From Bifidobacterium moraviense (GTDB taxonomy: Bacteria; Actinomycetota; Actinomycetes; Actinomycetales; Bifidobacteriaceae): a stretch of DNA of 64,000 nucleotides. The stretch covers positions 100,307 to 164,306 of the forward strand of contig NZ_JAAIIH010000004.1 of assembly GCF_012932365.1 (NCBI RefSeq), read 5' to 3'. The notes beneath the pieces were generated by a model. It had not been told where the DNA came from. It worked only from the letters and a program-made list of their open reading frames with translations, and did not search any database. Shown here one piece after another: positions 34,098-46,955 of the stretch (positions are counted from its first letter, which is position 1; each line of letters begins with the position of its first letter). A program made the position numbers and the translations under genes.

Positions 34098-35417
34098 ATG
34101 ATGAACGCACAGTCAGCCATCAGGAAGGCGGCAGCCATCGTGGCCTGCGCCGCCACGCTCGTCACCATGGGAGCATGCGGCGGATCGTCCGGAGGATCCG
34201 CGAATTCGTCGGACAAGCATCTGACGATCTCATGGTGGGGCAACCAGCAGCGCAACGACAACATGGCCAAGGCGAACGCACTGTTCGAACAGGCCAACGA
34301 GGGCGTCACCATCGACGGCCAGTTCTTCGACAGCGGCAGCTACTACAAGAAGCTGTCCACGCAGGCCGCGGGCGGCTCCCTGCCCGACATCATCCAGATC
34401 GGCGGCGCGGAGCTGAGCCAGTACTACGCCAACGGCCTGCTGGTGGACCTGACCGACTACGTGAAGAACGGCACGCTCGATCTGTCCGACGCGGACGCCA
34501 ACCTACTCGAGGCGGGACAGTTCGAAGGCAAGCAGATCGGCATCCCGACGGCCGTGGCCACGCCCGCGCTCATCTACGACAAGACCATCACGGACAAGGC
34601 CGGCGTCACCATCCCGAACGACATGACGCCCGAACAGTTTGTGGAGATCTCCAGAACCATCTACGAGAAGACCGGCGTGAAGACCAACTTCGCGTACGGC
34701 GCCGGCTACGAGATCCTGCAGACCATGATGCGCGGCGACGGCAAGGACCTGTTCAAGGACGGCAAGCTCGGCGTCACCGCCGACGACATGGAGTACTACT
34801 TCCGCATCTTCGAGACCGGCATCAAGGAAGGCTGGCACATCGACGCCGCCGCCTTCGCGGAGCTGACGCTCAACACCGTAGAGCAGGACCCGCTGGTCTA
34901 CGGCACCGACCCCTCGCGCCAGTCCTGGTGCGCCTTCCTGACCAGCTCGCAGATCTCCGCCGCGGACAAGGTGGCGCGCGCGGACCAGAACCTGCAGCTG
35001 GCACCGTGGCCGTCGCACGACGTGAGCAAGTCGACCTCGCTCAACTACGCACAGCAGTGGGTGGTGTCCAAGGACTGCAAGAACCCCGAACTGGCCGCCA
35101 AGTGGATCAGCTGGTTCACCAACGACCTCGAATCGAACAAGATCCGCCTGACCGACCGAGGCATCCCGATCAGCTCCAAGATCGTCGAGGAGATCACTCC
35201 GCTGCTCACCGCCTCCGATCAGAAGTCCGCCGACTACATCCTCAACGTGGTCACGCCGATCTCCGCGCCGCCCATCGCGCTCGACCCCGGCAACGCCAGC
35301 CAGCTCAAGGCGCAGACGCTGCCGCAGATCGAGGAGGCGCTGTGCTACGGCACGATCGACGCGAAGCAGGCGGCGCAGCAGTTCTACGACGAGGCGACCA
35401 CGATCCTCGCGAAATGA
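34098..35417 (+). CDS. Sugar ABC transporter substrate-binding lipoprotein 2
   Basis: 439 residues from the first of two adjacent ATGs, after GGAAAGGTTCA. Lipobox VTMGACGGSSGG. Family-1 substrate-binding protein, with LTISWWGNQQRNDNMAKANA and conserved segments VEQDPLVYGTDPSRQSW and WVVSKDCKNPELAAKWI that match protein 29915 almost line by line. It should bind an oligosaccharide outside the cell and hand it to a permease encoded elsewhere. It is followed by the GH95 gene, suggesting a fucosylated or related glycan. Confidence 0.9.
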   Translation: MMNAQSAIRKAAAIVACAATLVTMGACGGSSGGSANSSDKHLTISWWGNQQRNDNMAKANALFEQANEGVTIDGQFFDSGSYYKKLSTQAAGGSLPDIIQIGGAELSQYYANGLLVDLTDYVKNGTLDLSDADANLLEAGQFEGKQIGIPTAVATPALIYDKTITDKAGVTIPNDMTPEQFVEISRTIYEKTGVKTNFAYGAGYEILQTMMRGDGKDLFKDGKLGVTADDMEYYFRIFETGIKEGWHIDAAAFAELTLNTVEQDPLVYGTDPSRQSWCAFLTSSQISAADKVARADQNLQLAPWPSHDVSKSTSLNYAQQWVVSKDCKNPELAAKWISWFTNDLESNKIRLTDRGIPISSKIVEEITPLLTASDQKSADYILNVVTPISAPPIALDPGNASQLKAQTLPQIEEALCYGTIDAKQAAQQFYDEATTILAK

Positions 35418-35456
35418 CGCGCCTCCCGCACAGCGCGGACGCACATTGAGACGCGC

Positions 35457-35545
35457 GGCCCGTACGACTTCCGCACTTCACCCGTACGGGCCGCCACCAT
35501 GAATCGCGAAGGGGAGACGGGACAACCGACCGCCTCCCCTTTCGC
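35457..35545 (+). terminator. Two hairpins after SBP2
   Basis: GGCCCGTACG/CGTACGGGCC (35457-35492) and CGAAGGGGAG against CTCCCCTTTCG (about 35508-35544). They partly separate the binding-protein gene from the GH95 gene; neither has a long T-run. Confidence 0.45.
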
Positions 35546-35632
35546 CGTACGATCGTCGCGACACGACCGCAGCGCAACGGCGCCGGCAACGACACAGGAA
35601 CGCATCAACACACGAACGCGAGGGAACGCACC

Positions 35633-37966
35633 ATGACGCATCGACTCTCCTTCTCCGCACCGGCCAGGGACTGGACCGAGGCGCTGCCGATCGGCAACGG
35701 GTTCATGGGGGCCATGGTATTCGGCGGGACGCGTCGCGAACGGCTGCAGGTCAACGAAGACAGCGTCTGGTCAGGCGGCCCGCGGGACCGTCTCAATCCG
35801 GATGCGCACCGGGCCTACGAGCAGGTGCGCGCACTGCTGCGGCAAGGCGATGTGGCCGCGGCCCAGGAGCTTGCCGCCATGGGCATGTTCTCCCCCGTCC
35901 CCGATGCCCGGCACTACGAAACGCTGGGCGACGTGTTCGTCAACGTCGTGCCGGCCGGCGGAGACGGAACCGAGAACGTGCATGTCGCGAACTACCGGCG
36001 CACGCTCGATCTCGACGCCGCCATGCACCGCGTCACCTTCGACGACGTCGACGGCACGCACGAGCGCCGCTGCTTCGCCTCGTACCCGGACATGACGATG
36101 GTCCACGTGATCGACGAACCCTCCCCCGCGAACATCCGCGTCACCGTGGAACGCCGCTCGCACGAGAAGAAGACCAACGTCATCTGGCACTGCGACGGCA
36201 TCGACAGGCCGGACGATGCCACCGTCCGCCTGTACGGCACCAACGGAAGCCACGACGGCATCACCTACGTGCTGGCCGTGCGCGTCGTGGGGGCGGACGA
36301 CGGCTGCCGCGTACGTGCCATGGGACGAACCATCGCCGTGGACGGCACCCGCCGCGCCGTGGTGCTCGTCACCGCGCGCACCACGTTCCGCAGCGAGGAT
36401 CCGATGCGGTGGTGTCTGGACACGCTCGACGCGGCGGAGGCGGCGGGCGTCGAGGAACTGGAACGGCGCCACCGCAAGGACATGGAGGATTTCGCGCGCC
36501 GGGACCGCGCCACGCTGAGACTCGGGAGCCCAGATCCCGCGCTCGACGCGATGGACACTCCCGACCGTCTGGCACGGCTGCGGAAGGGCAAATCGGATCC
36601 CGGACTCATCGAGCTGCACTGTGCCCTCGCCCGGTACCTGCTCATCGCCAGCTCGAGAGAGGGCTCGCTGCCCGCGAACCTGCAGGGCATCTGGTGCGAG
36701 GACTTCGATTCCCCGTGGGGCGCGAAGTACACGATCAACATCAACACCGAGATGAACTACTGGTTCGCCGAGGCGATGGGGTTCGGCGACCTGCACATGC
36801 CGCTGCTCGAGCACATCCGACGCATGAGGCCCCACGGCGAGCGCGTGGCGCGTGAAATGTACGGCCTCCGCGGATTCGTCTGCCACCACAACACCGACAT
36901 CTGGGGCGACTGCGCGCCGGTGGACGCGTACATGCCCGCCACGCTGTGGCCGATGGGCGCGGCATGGCTGTGCCTGCACCTCGTGGACCACTACCGATAT
37001 TCGCGCGATGCGGCGTTCGCGCGCGACTGCCTGCCCACGGTGGCGAGCGCCGTGCGATTCCTCGTCGACGTCATGGAACGCGACGACGAGGGGCACTGGG
37101 CGTTGCCCGTGTCGCTCTCCCCTGAGAACACGTATCGCACGCCGGACGGCGGCAGCGGCAACCTGTGCGCCGGGACGGCGATGGACGTGCAGATCGCGCG
37201 CGAACTGTTCCGCGGATATCTGGAACTCGTCGATGCCGTCGGGGCGGACGGCCTCGGCAACGATGACAATGGCAGCACCGACGACACCGGGCTCGCCGCG
37301 CTCGTGCGGGACCGGATCGACGCGCTGACGCCCATCCGCATCGGCTCGACCGGCCGACTGCTCGAATGGGACCGCGAATATGCGGAGACCGAGCCCGGAC
37401 ATCGGCACTTCTCCCCGCTGTTCGCCGTCTATCCGGCAGCGCAGATTCGTCCGGACTCCACGCCGAAGCTTGCAGATGCGGCACTCGCCCTGCTGCGGCA
37501 TCGCATCGAGCACGGATCGGGAGGCGAAGGCTGGAGCCGCGCATGGTCGGCGATGCTGTTCGCGCGTCTGGGACGGGCCGAAGAGGCATGGGAAGGCGTG
37601 GTGCGGCTGCTCACGGATTCGGCGTTCGACAACCTGTTCAACGCCGACAAGCTGGGCCGCCCCGGCACGCCGTTCCAGATCGACGGCAACTTCGGCGGTC
37701 TCGCTGCGGTGCTGGAGCTGCTGGTGCATGACTACGGCGACGAGGTCGCGCTGCTGCCGGCGTTGCCAGAGGCGCTCGAAGACGGAGCGCTGACCGGACT
37801 GAGACTGCGGGCCGGATGCGCGCTCGACATGACGTGGTCTCACGGCGCGCTCGTCTCGTGCGCCGTGACGGGACTCCGCGACGGCGAGGTGACGCTGATC
37901 ATGCCGGGCGGCGGGCACGTGCCCGTGCGGTTCGGCGCCGGGCGACGGATCGGCGTCGTGTCTTGA
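35633..37966 (+). CDS. Glycoside hydrolase family 95 (alpha-L-fucosidase type)
   Basis: 777 residues, no signal peptide or anchor, so probably cytosolic. An N-terminal beta-sandwich domain starts LSFSAPARDWTEALPIGNGF and continues to about residue 290. A linker leads to the (alpha/alpha)6 barrel with GIWCEDFDSPWGAKYTININ, TEMNYWFAEA, HHNTDIWGDCAPVDAYMPAT and PVSLSPENTYRTPDGG. These match GH95, whose members remove alpha-1,2-L-fucose or alpha-L-galactose with inversion. Well-known bifidobacterial AfcA is extracellular; an intracellular version implies uptake first. Lies between SBP2 and a LacI regulator. Confidence 0.9.
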   Translation: MTHRLSFSAPARDWTEALPIGNGFMGAMVFGGTRRERLQVNEDSVWSGGPRDRLNPDAHRAYEQVRALLRQGDVAAAQELAAMGMFSPVPDARHYETLGDVFVNVVPAGGDGTENVHVANYRRTLDLDAAMHRVTFDDVDGTHERRCFASYPDMTMVHVIDEPSPANIRVTVERRSHEKKTNVIWHCDGIDRPDDATVRLYGTNGSHDGITYVLAVRVVGADDGCRVRAMGRTIAVDGTRRAVVLVTARTTFRSEDPMRWCLDTLDAAEAAGVEELERRHRKDMEDFARRDRATLRLGSPDPALDAMDTPDRLARLRKGKSDPGLIELHCALARYLLIASSREGSLPANLQGIWCEDFDSPWGAKYTININTEMNYWFAEAMGFGDLHMPLLEHIRRMRPHGERVAREMYGLRGFVCHHNTDIWGDCAPVDAYMPATLWPMGAAWLCLHLVDHYRYSRDAAFARDCLPTVASAVRFLVDVMERDDEGHWALPVSLSPENTYRTPDGGSGNLCAGTAMDVQIARELFRGYLELVDAVGADGLGNDDNGSTDDTGLAALVRDRIDALTPIRIGSTGRLLEWDREYAETEPGHRHFSPLFAVYPAAQIRPDSTPKLADAALALLRHRIEHGSGGEGWSRAWSAMLFARLGRAEEAWEGVVRLLTDSAFDNLFNADKLGRPGTPFQIDGNFGGLAAVLELLVHDYGDEVALLPALPEALEDGALTGLRLRAGCALDMTWSHGALVSCAVTGLRDGEVTLIMPGGGHVPVRFGAGRRIGVVS

Positions 37967-38011
37967 TCGGCGCGATCGGAACATCCTATACTGCATCAAG
38001 CGAATATTTCG
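37963..38011 (+). promoter_or_regulatory. Promoter and autoregulatory operator of LacI regulator 2
   Basis: TTGATC (37963-37968), 18-base spacer and TATACT (37987-37992), then palindrome CGAATATTTCG (38001-38011) near the expected transcription start. Same CGAA-N3-TTCG pattern as before SBP2. Confidence 0.6.
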
Positions 38012-38033
38012 AAACTCGATCGACGGGGGCGTC

Positions 38034-39065
38034 ATGACGACATCATCAGCACCTGTCCGCGCCAACGGCAGACGACTCAGGGTCACGGACATCGCCAGAC
38101 TCGCCGGGACCTCGCAGTCGACGGTGTCCAAGGTGATCAACGGACGCGCCGACGTGGCCGAGGACACGCGCCGCCGCGTGCAGGCCGTGCTGGACGAGGT
38201 GGGATTCCGCAAGAAACTCGTCACAACCAAGGTCTCCAACCGGATCGAATTCGTCACGCGCGTCTTCGACGCCAACGGTTCCTTCCCTCTGCTGCAGGGG
38301 TTGCTGCACTGGGCGCGCCAGGAGTCGCTGGACGTGGGCATCACCGAGCTCGGGCGCGAAGGCGAGTACGCCGCCGACGCCATCACGCACGTCATCGACG
38401 GCAATCCCTACGGCGTGGTGATGCAGCTGTCGTCCGCGTCGGAGAAGGATCGCGGCGCACTGCGGTCTCGCGGCATTCCGGTCGTCGTGATCGATCCGGT
38501 CAACGGCAATCCCAGCGGGGATCTCACCGTCAGCATCGACAACTGGACCGGCGGCCTTCTGGCGGCGCGGCATCTGACTGGGCTGGGACACACGCGCATC
38601 GGCATCATCGCGGGTCCCGAATCGGCGCTCTCCTCCACCGCGCGAATCGCCGGGTTCGAGCAGGGGCTGCGCGAGGCCGGCGTGACGATGCCTGACGAGC
38701 TGCGGCGCAGCGGCGACTTCGACGCGACCGAGGGATACCGCACGGCGAACGAACTGCTGACGCTGAACGATCCGCCGACGGCCATGTTCGCGCTCAACGA
38801 CCTGATGGCGGTGGGAGTCTACAAGGCCGCCGCCGAACATGGACTGCGCATCCCCGACGATCTTTCGGTGGTGGGATTCGACGACATCTTCCCCGCCGCC
38901 TATCTGGGCCCCGGACTGACCACCGTGAATCAGTCGTTCGACGACATGGCACGCAAGGCGATCGACATGATCGTCCGCACGCGCCGCGGCACGCTGACCG
39001 ACACGTCCGTCGTGCTGCCGGTGCGGCTGACCGTGCGGCAGAGCACTACCGCGCCGCGGGGCTGA
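38034..39065 (+). CDS. LacI-family transcriptional regulator 2
   Basis: 343 residues. Helix-turn-helix LRVTDIARLAGTSQSTVSKV, hinge INGRADVAEDTR, then effector domain with VMQLSSASEKDRGALRSRGI, NWTGGLLAARHLTGLGHTR and VVGFDDIFPAAYLGPGLTTV. It follows GH95 closely (67 bases) and shares an operator-like palindrome with the SBP2 promoter, so it most likely represses the SBP2-GH95 pair until the transported sugar is present. Confidence 0.92.
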   Translation: MTTSSAPVRANGRRLRVTDIARLAGTSQSTVSKVINGRADVAEDTRRRVQAVLDEVGFRKKLVTTKVSNRIEFVTRVFDANGSFPLLQGLLHWARQESLDVGITELGREGEYAADAITHVIDGNPYGVVMQLSSASEKDRGALRSRGIPVVVIDPVNGNPSGDLTVSIDNWTGGLLAARHLTGLGHTRIGIIAGPESALSSTARIAGFEQGLREAGVTMPDELRRSGDFDATEGYRTANELLTLNDPPTAMFALNDLMAVGVYKAAAEHGLRIPDDLSVVGFDDIFPAAYLGPGLTTVNQSFDDMARKAIDMIVRTRRGTLTDTSVVLPVRLTVRQSTTAPRG

Positions 39066-39141
39066 CCGGCAACGCGCGGTTGAATGCACCAGCAGCGCTC
39101 GCCGATGTACGGTCGCAGGGTCATCTCGCAGCCCCCATCAT

Positions 39142-39297
39142 CGCAGATTTGGCGGAACTGACCGTCCTCCGACGGCCGGCGTTCGCAGATTTGGCGGAAG
39201 TGACCCCGGAGCGGCGTTTTTCGGCCTCCCCGGGGTCACTTCCGCCAAATCTGCGTTCGACAGCGGATCGCGCATGGTCAGTTTCGCCAAATCTGCG
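39142..39297. repeat. 156-bp nested palindromic element, copy 4
   Basis: Arms as in copy 3, again 156 bases, differing mainly in the central linker (CGGCGTTTTTCGGCC in place of CGGCCGAAAAACGCA). The preserved arms with a changed linker indicate that structure is under selection. Confidence 0.88.
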
Positions 39298-39376
39298 CGG
39301 CACGGCCAGCATGCGGCCAACACACCAACCAGCATGCGACCAGCGCACGGCCGATCATGCGGCCGGAGAGTATGCG

Positions 39377-39440
39377 AAAGGGCCCGCGCCGGGCGTCCGA
39401 TCGTGAATGCATCAGCGATCGGACGCGCAGCGCGGGCCCT
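39377..39440. terminator. Long bidirectional terminator between LacI gene and atpC
   Basis: AAGGGCCCGCGC and GCGCGGGCCCTT form the outer stem, and CGTCCGATCG and CGATCGGACG the inner stem. It serves the convergent ends of the regulator gene and the ATP synthase operon. Confidence 0.75.
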
Positions 39441-39485
39441 TGCAGTCGACTGGTCGGCCGCGGCGTCACCCCCGCAGCGGCGGCG

Positions 39486-39775
39486 CTACTCCGCGGTGAC
39501 GGCCGTCTCGTCGGAGCAGTGCTCCACGGCCACGGTGAGCTTGTTCGAGTCGAAGGCGACGAAGCCGTCCTCGACGTCGAAGCCATGGCGCGAACCGTCG
39601 GTCTCGACCACGACGACGCGACCGGAGTTCACGACGACGAGCACGGGCTCATGGTTCGGCAGGATGCCCATGCCGCCCTCGGAGGCCGGCACGGTGACGC
39701 TGGTCGCCGTCCCGGACCACACCGGACGGTCCGAGGCGACGATGGTCACCTGCATGGTGGTCTTCTCGGCCGCCA

Positions 39776-39776
<1 letters not shown>
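39486..39776 (-). CDS. atpC: ATP synthase epsilon subunit
   Basis: 96 residues. N-terminal beta-sandwich: MQVTIVASDRPVWSGTATSV, ASEGGMGILPNHEPVLV. The protein ends soon after this domain, so the C-terminal helical hairpin that inhibits rotation in many species is missing, a common trait in bifidobacteria and other actinobacteria. Last gene of the operon, overlapping the atpD stop by one base. Confidence 0.93.
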
Positions 39777-42168
<2,392 letters not shown>

Positions 42169-42171
42169 GGC

Positions 42172-43818
42172 TTACTGAGCTCCCTTGGACTTCTTGTCGG
42201 GTGCGACGAGCTTCTCCTGCTCGACCTTGGCCCTCGGATCGACCTTGGGCTTCTTGTCGACGAGCGGCTTGCCGGCCACGGACACGTAGGTGCTGCGGTA
42301 CTCCTCGATCGCCTTGTCCAGCGCCTTCTCGGTCTCGGCCGTGAAGTCGCCGGTCTCGCGGATCGTCTTGAGGACGTCCGTGTTGTGGGCGAGGTAGTCC
42401 AGCATGCCGTGCTCGAACGGCAGCACGTCGGCGATCTCCAGATCGTCGAGCTTGCCGTGGGTGCCGGCCCACACCGAGGCCACCTCCTGTTCCATGGAGT
42501 AGGGGGAGAACTGCGGCTGCTTGAGGAGCTCCGTCAGACGGGCGCCGCGGGCCAGCTGGGCCTTGGAGGCCGCGTCCAGATCGGACGCGAACATCGCGAA
42601 GGACTCGAGCGAGCGGTACTGCGCCAGCGAGATCTTCAGCGTGCCGGAAACCTTCTTGAGCGCCTTGGTCTGCGCCGCGCCGCCCACGCGGGACACGGAG
42701 ATGCCCACGTCCACGGCCGGGCGCTGGTTGGCGTTGAAGAGGTCGGACTGCAGGAAGATCTGGCCGTCGGTGATGGAGATCACGTTGGTCGGAATGTACG
42801 CGGAGACGTCGTTCGCCTTGGTCTCGATGATCGGCAGGCCGGTCATGGAACCGCCGCCCAGATCGTCGGACACCTTCGCGCAGCGTTCGAGCAGACGCGA
42901 ATGCAGGTAGAAGACGTCGCCCGGGTACGCCTCGCGCCCCGGCGGACGACGCAGCAGCAGCGAGATCGAACGGTAGGCTTCGGCCTGCTTCGACAGATCG
43001 TCGAAGACGATGAGCACGTGCTTGCCGTGGTACATCCAGTGCTGGCCGATGGCCGAGCCGGTGTACGGGGCGATGTACTTGAAGCCTGCGGAGTCGGATG
43101 CCGGGGAGGCCACGATGGTGGTGTACTCCATGGCGCCGGCGTCCTCGAGGCTCTGACGCACGGAGGCGATGGTGGAGCCCTTCTGGCCGATGGCCACGTA
43201 GATGCAGCGCACCTGCTTCTTCGGGTCGCCGGATTCCCAGTTGGCCTTCTGGTTGATGATCGTGTCGATCGCGATGGCGGTCTTGCCGGTCTGGCGGTCG
43301 CCGATGATGAGCTGGCGCTGGCCGCGGCCGATCGGGGTCATCGCGTCGATGGCCTTGAGGCCGGTGGACAGCGGCTCGTCGACCGGGTGGCGGTGCATCA
43401 CGTCGGGGGCCTGCGCCTCCAGGATGCGGCGGCCTTCGGTCTTGATCTCGCCAAGACCGTCGATGGGCTCGCCCAGCGGGTTCACGGTACGCCCGAGGTA
43501 GCCATCGCCGACGGGCACGGACAGCACCTCGCCGGTACGACGCACCTCCTGGCCCTCCTCGATGCCTGCGAAGTCGCCGAGGATCACCACGCCGATCTCG
43601 CGAGCGTCAAGGTTGAACGCCAGACCGAGTGTGCCGTCCTCGAAGGTGAGCAGCTCGTTGGCCATGCAACCAGGCAGTCCCGTCACGTGCGCAATGCCGT
43701 CGCCGGCCGTGGCCACGTAGCCCACTTCCTGGGTGGGGGTGTCCGACGGCTTGTACGACTCGACGAAGTCATCGAGCGCCTTGCGTATCGTGGCGGGATC
43801 AATGGTTAGTTCTGCCAT
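42172..43818 (-). CDS. atpA: ATP synthase alpha subunit
   Basis: 548 residues from [11 protein letters not shown] with AAGGAG 6 bases upstream. Nucleotide-binding loop [36 protein letters not shown], and the signature [20 protein letters not shown]. Non-catalytic partner of beta in F1. The C-terminal tail has many Lys residues ([20 protein letters not shown]). Confidence 0.97.
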   Translation of the reverse strand: MAELTIDPATIRKALDDFVESYKPSDTPTQEVGYVATAGDGIAHVTGLPGCMANELLTFEDGTLGLAFNLDAREIGVVILGDFAGIEEGQEVRRTGEVLSVPVGDGYLGRTVNPLGEPIDGLGEIKTEGRRILEAQAPDVMHRHPVDEPLSTGLKAIDAMTPIGRGQRQLIIGDRQTGKTAIAIDTIINQKANWESGDPKKQVRCIYVAIGQKGSTIASVRQSLEDAGAMEYTTIVASPASDSAGFKYIAPYTGSAIGQHWMYHGKHVLIVFDDLSKQAEAYRSISLLLRRPPGREAYPGDVFYLHSRLLERCAKVSDDLGGGSMTGLPIIETKANDVSAYIPTNVISITDGQIFLQSDLFNANQRPAVDVGISVSRVGGAAQTKALKKVSGTLKISLAQYRSLESFAMFASDLDAASKAQLARGARLTELLKQPQFSPYSMEQEVASVWAGTHGKLDDLEIADVLPFEHGMLDYLAHNTDVLKTIRETGDFTAETEKALDKAIEEYRSTYVSVAGKPLVDKKPKVDPRAKVEQEKLVAPDKKSKGAQ

Positions 43819-43910
43819 GATCACTCCTTATTGTTGAAAACTTCTGTGAGGTGTCCGGCGCGGGCCGCCTGCGCGGCGATCCCGCCGGATCCTTGGGGTC
43901 GCGTCGCGGC

Positions 43911-44729
43911 TCAGCCCACCGAGCGCCTGAGGCGCTGGAGCTGGGCGACGACGGTGTGGTCGGTGACCTCGGAGCCGTATTGGACGCGCATGCCGCCGAG
44001 CACGGACGGGTCCACCACGGAGTTGATGTGCACCGGACGGTTGAGCTTGGCGCCGTAGGTGGCGACGAGGCGCTTGATCTGCTCCTTGGTGAGCGGCACG
44101 GCGGTGGTGACGGTGACCATCATCTCGCCCATGTGCCTGGACAGCTTGTTGATCAGCCACTGGATGATGGTCAGGAAGCGACGGTTGCGCAGGGAGCTCG
44201 TCGCGTGGATGGCCAAGGTCATGGTGATCGGGTCAAGCTGCTGCCCCTTGAGCAGCTCCTTGAGGAACGCCACGCGGTCGGACGTCGCCATGTACGGGTC
44301 CGAGAGCTTGGAGCGCACCTGCGGCAGGGCGAGGATCGCGGAGTGCAGCTGCGCGAGCTCGATGGAGACGCGCAAGGTGACGCCGCGCGCGTCGGCGAGG
44401 TACATCACGGAGTCGACGCCGAAGTCCTCCACCGCGTTGGCCAGATGGCTCATGCGGCTCCACCGGCGTCCCACCACGTCATGCAGGATCTCGACGGTCA
44501 GCGGATGGGCCTGGCCGGACAGCAGGGCGTCGACCAGACGGACCTTGTCCTCGACGGGACGCGCAGGATCGGACAGCGCCCGCTGCACGCGCTTGTTGGC
44601 GTCGAGCATGTCGGCGAAGCCGAACAGCTCCTCGTGGATGCGCTCGTTCTCGAGGCCTGCGGCCTTGAGCTTGGGAGCGAAGCTGTCGCGGGACTCGCGG
44701 TCCGCGATCAGCGAAGCCTCTCCTTGCAT
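43911..44729 (-). CDS. atpH: ATP synthase delta subunit
   Basis: 272 residues, ribosome site AAGGAGGTGAC. N-terminal half ADMLDANKRVQRALSDPARP with helices, and a C-terminal OSCP/delta signature EQIKRLVATYGAKLNRPVHI plus DPSVLGGMRVQYGSEVTDHT. Longer than the roughly 180 residues usual in other phyla because of an extended first domain, as in other actinobacteria. Links F1 to the stator. Confidence 0.95.
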   Translation of the reverse strand: MQGEASLIADRESRDSFAPKLKAAGLENERIHEELFGFADMLDANKRVQRALSDPARPVEDKVRLVDALLSGQAHPLTVEILHDVVGRRWSRMSHLANAVEDFGVDSVMYLADARGVTLRVSIELAQLHSAILALPQVRSKLSDPYMATSDRVAFLKELLKGQQLDPITMTLAIHATSSLRNRRFLTIIQWLINKLSRHMGEMMVTVTTAVPLTKEQIKRLVATYGAKLNRPVHINSVVDPSVLGGMRVQYGSEVTDHTVVAQLQRLRRSVG

Positions 44730-44753
44730 GTCACCTCCTTGGGTGTGCGCCGG

Positions 44754-45284
44754 TCACTTGCCGGCCGGTTCCTTGTCGAGCTCGTCGATCAGCGAGTCGA
44801 TCATCGACGTCTGCACGTCGCCGCTTTCGAGCTTGGCGCCCAGGATCTTGCCCGCCAGGGCGGTGGCCAGCACGCCGACCTCGCCCTTCAGGCTCACCAG
44901 TGCCTGCTGCTGCTGGGAAGCGATGGAACGCTGGGCGTTCGCGGTGACCTGCGCGGCCTCGGTCTCGGCGCGGGAGCGGGCGTCGGCGATGATGTGCGAC
45001 GCCTCGGCGCGCGCGTCGTCGCGGATCTTGGCCGCCTCGACGCGGGCGTTGCTCAGCTGCGCCTCGTACTTCGCCTTGGCCTCGTCCGCATCCTTCTGGG
45101 CCTGCTCGGCCTTGGCGATGCCGCCTTCGATCTTGGCCGCACGCTCGTCGAAGATGCTCTGGAACTTGGGCAGGAAGAACTTGTAGAAGAAAATGGCCAC
45201 GATAACGAGGATGACCGCGCTCCAGAAGATGTCGAAGCTCTTCGGAAGGAACAGGTCAATGCCTTCGACTGCCAGAGTCTCCAT
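44754..45284 (-). CDS. atpF: ATP synthase subunit b
   Basis: 176 residues. One membrane helix (FWSAVILVIVAIFFYKFFLP) followed by a long charged coiled coil (AEQAQKDADEAKAKYEAQLS, ARSRAETEAAQVTANAQRSI). Forms the peripheral stalk of the F-type ATP synthase. Confidence 0.95.
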   Translation of the reverse strand: METLAVEGIDLFLPKSFDIFWSAVILVIVAIFFYKFFLPKFQSIFDERAAKIEGGIAKAEQAQKDADEAKAKYEAQLSNARVEAAKIRDDARAEASHIIADARSRAETEAAQVTANAQRSIASQQQQALVSLKGEVGVLATALAGKILGAKLESGDVQTSMIDSLIDELDKEPAGK

Positions 45285-45349
45285 ATCCGCCTCCTTTCGG
45301 TTGATTCGTCTTGGCTTGTCGCTTTACGTAGCTTGTGCGCCGCGACGGA

Positions 45350-46493
<1,144 letters not shown>

Positions 46494-46937
46494 CTCGTAC
46501 CTCCTACTCTCCTAATTCGAACAGCACTCAATATAGCCCCTCGCGGAGCCCCCGTGTGTGACGGAGACGTTACCGGCCGCAGCCGTCCGACGCGTCGGGG
46601 CGACGTGTTGCGTTAGCGCTCACACTACTCCTCCGGCAAGCGCGGCGCGACACGTCCTCGTCATTGCTCGATGATGGTTTACCGACTCGCCGCGGCGTTG
46701 TCAACGGACCGAAGCCACGTGATGGACGACGAGGATTCCACTATTCGGACATCGTGGTGACAATGCCGACACCGCACACGCCGGATGTGCGATTTGCGCG
46801 GCGCGGACGCCGCCGTGCACGCCGACCGGGGATGCCCGTGACGGCCGCGGATGTGAGCAAGAACACATTCGCATGGCGACGTTCCGGCGCGGACGTCGAT
46901 GCGGACGGAGCGGCGGCGCACGATCAGCGACGCACGA
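46494..46937. other. Intergenic region upstream of the ATP synthase operon
   Basis: About 440 bases between atpB and metA on the same strand, with a LacI/AraQ-like operator candidate at 46612-46623 and a 14-base tandem repeat at the metA end. No coding frame with a ribosome site. Confidence 0.5.
46612..46623. promoter_or_regulatory. Candidate AraQ/LacI-type operator before the atp operon
   Basis: GTTAGCGCTCAC differs by one base from a perfect GTTAGCGCTAAC palindrome. Known LacI-family global regulators of bifidobacteria (AraQ type) bind TGTTAGCGNTAACA-like sites. It lies about 120 bases upstream of atpB. Confidence 0.4.
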
Positions 46938-46955
46938 TCAGCGACGCACGATCAG
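46917..46955. repeat. 14-bp tandem repeat across the metA stop codon
   Basis: CGATCAGCGACGCA occurs twice in a row, followed by a third partial copy CGATCAGG, spanning the metA stop at 46938-46940. Confidence 0.8.

Larger units (their letters stand above)
39066..39485. other. Intergenic region: 156-bp element and two-way terminator
   Basis: Between the LacI regulator and atpC. It holds copy 4 of the nested palindrome and a long hairpin. No coding frame. Confidence 0.65.
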
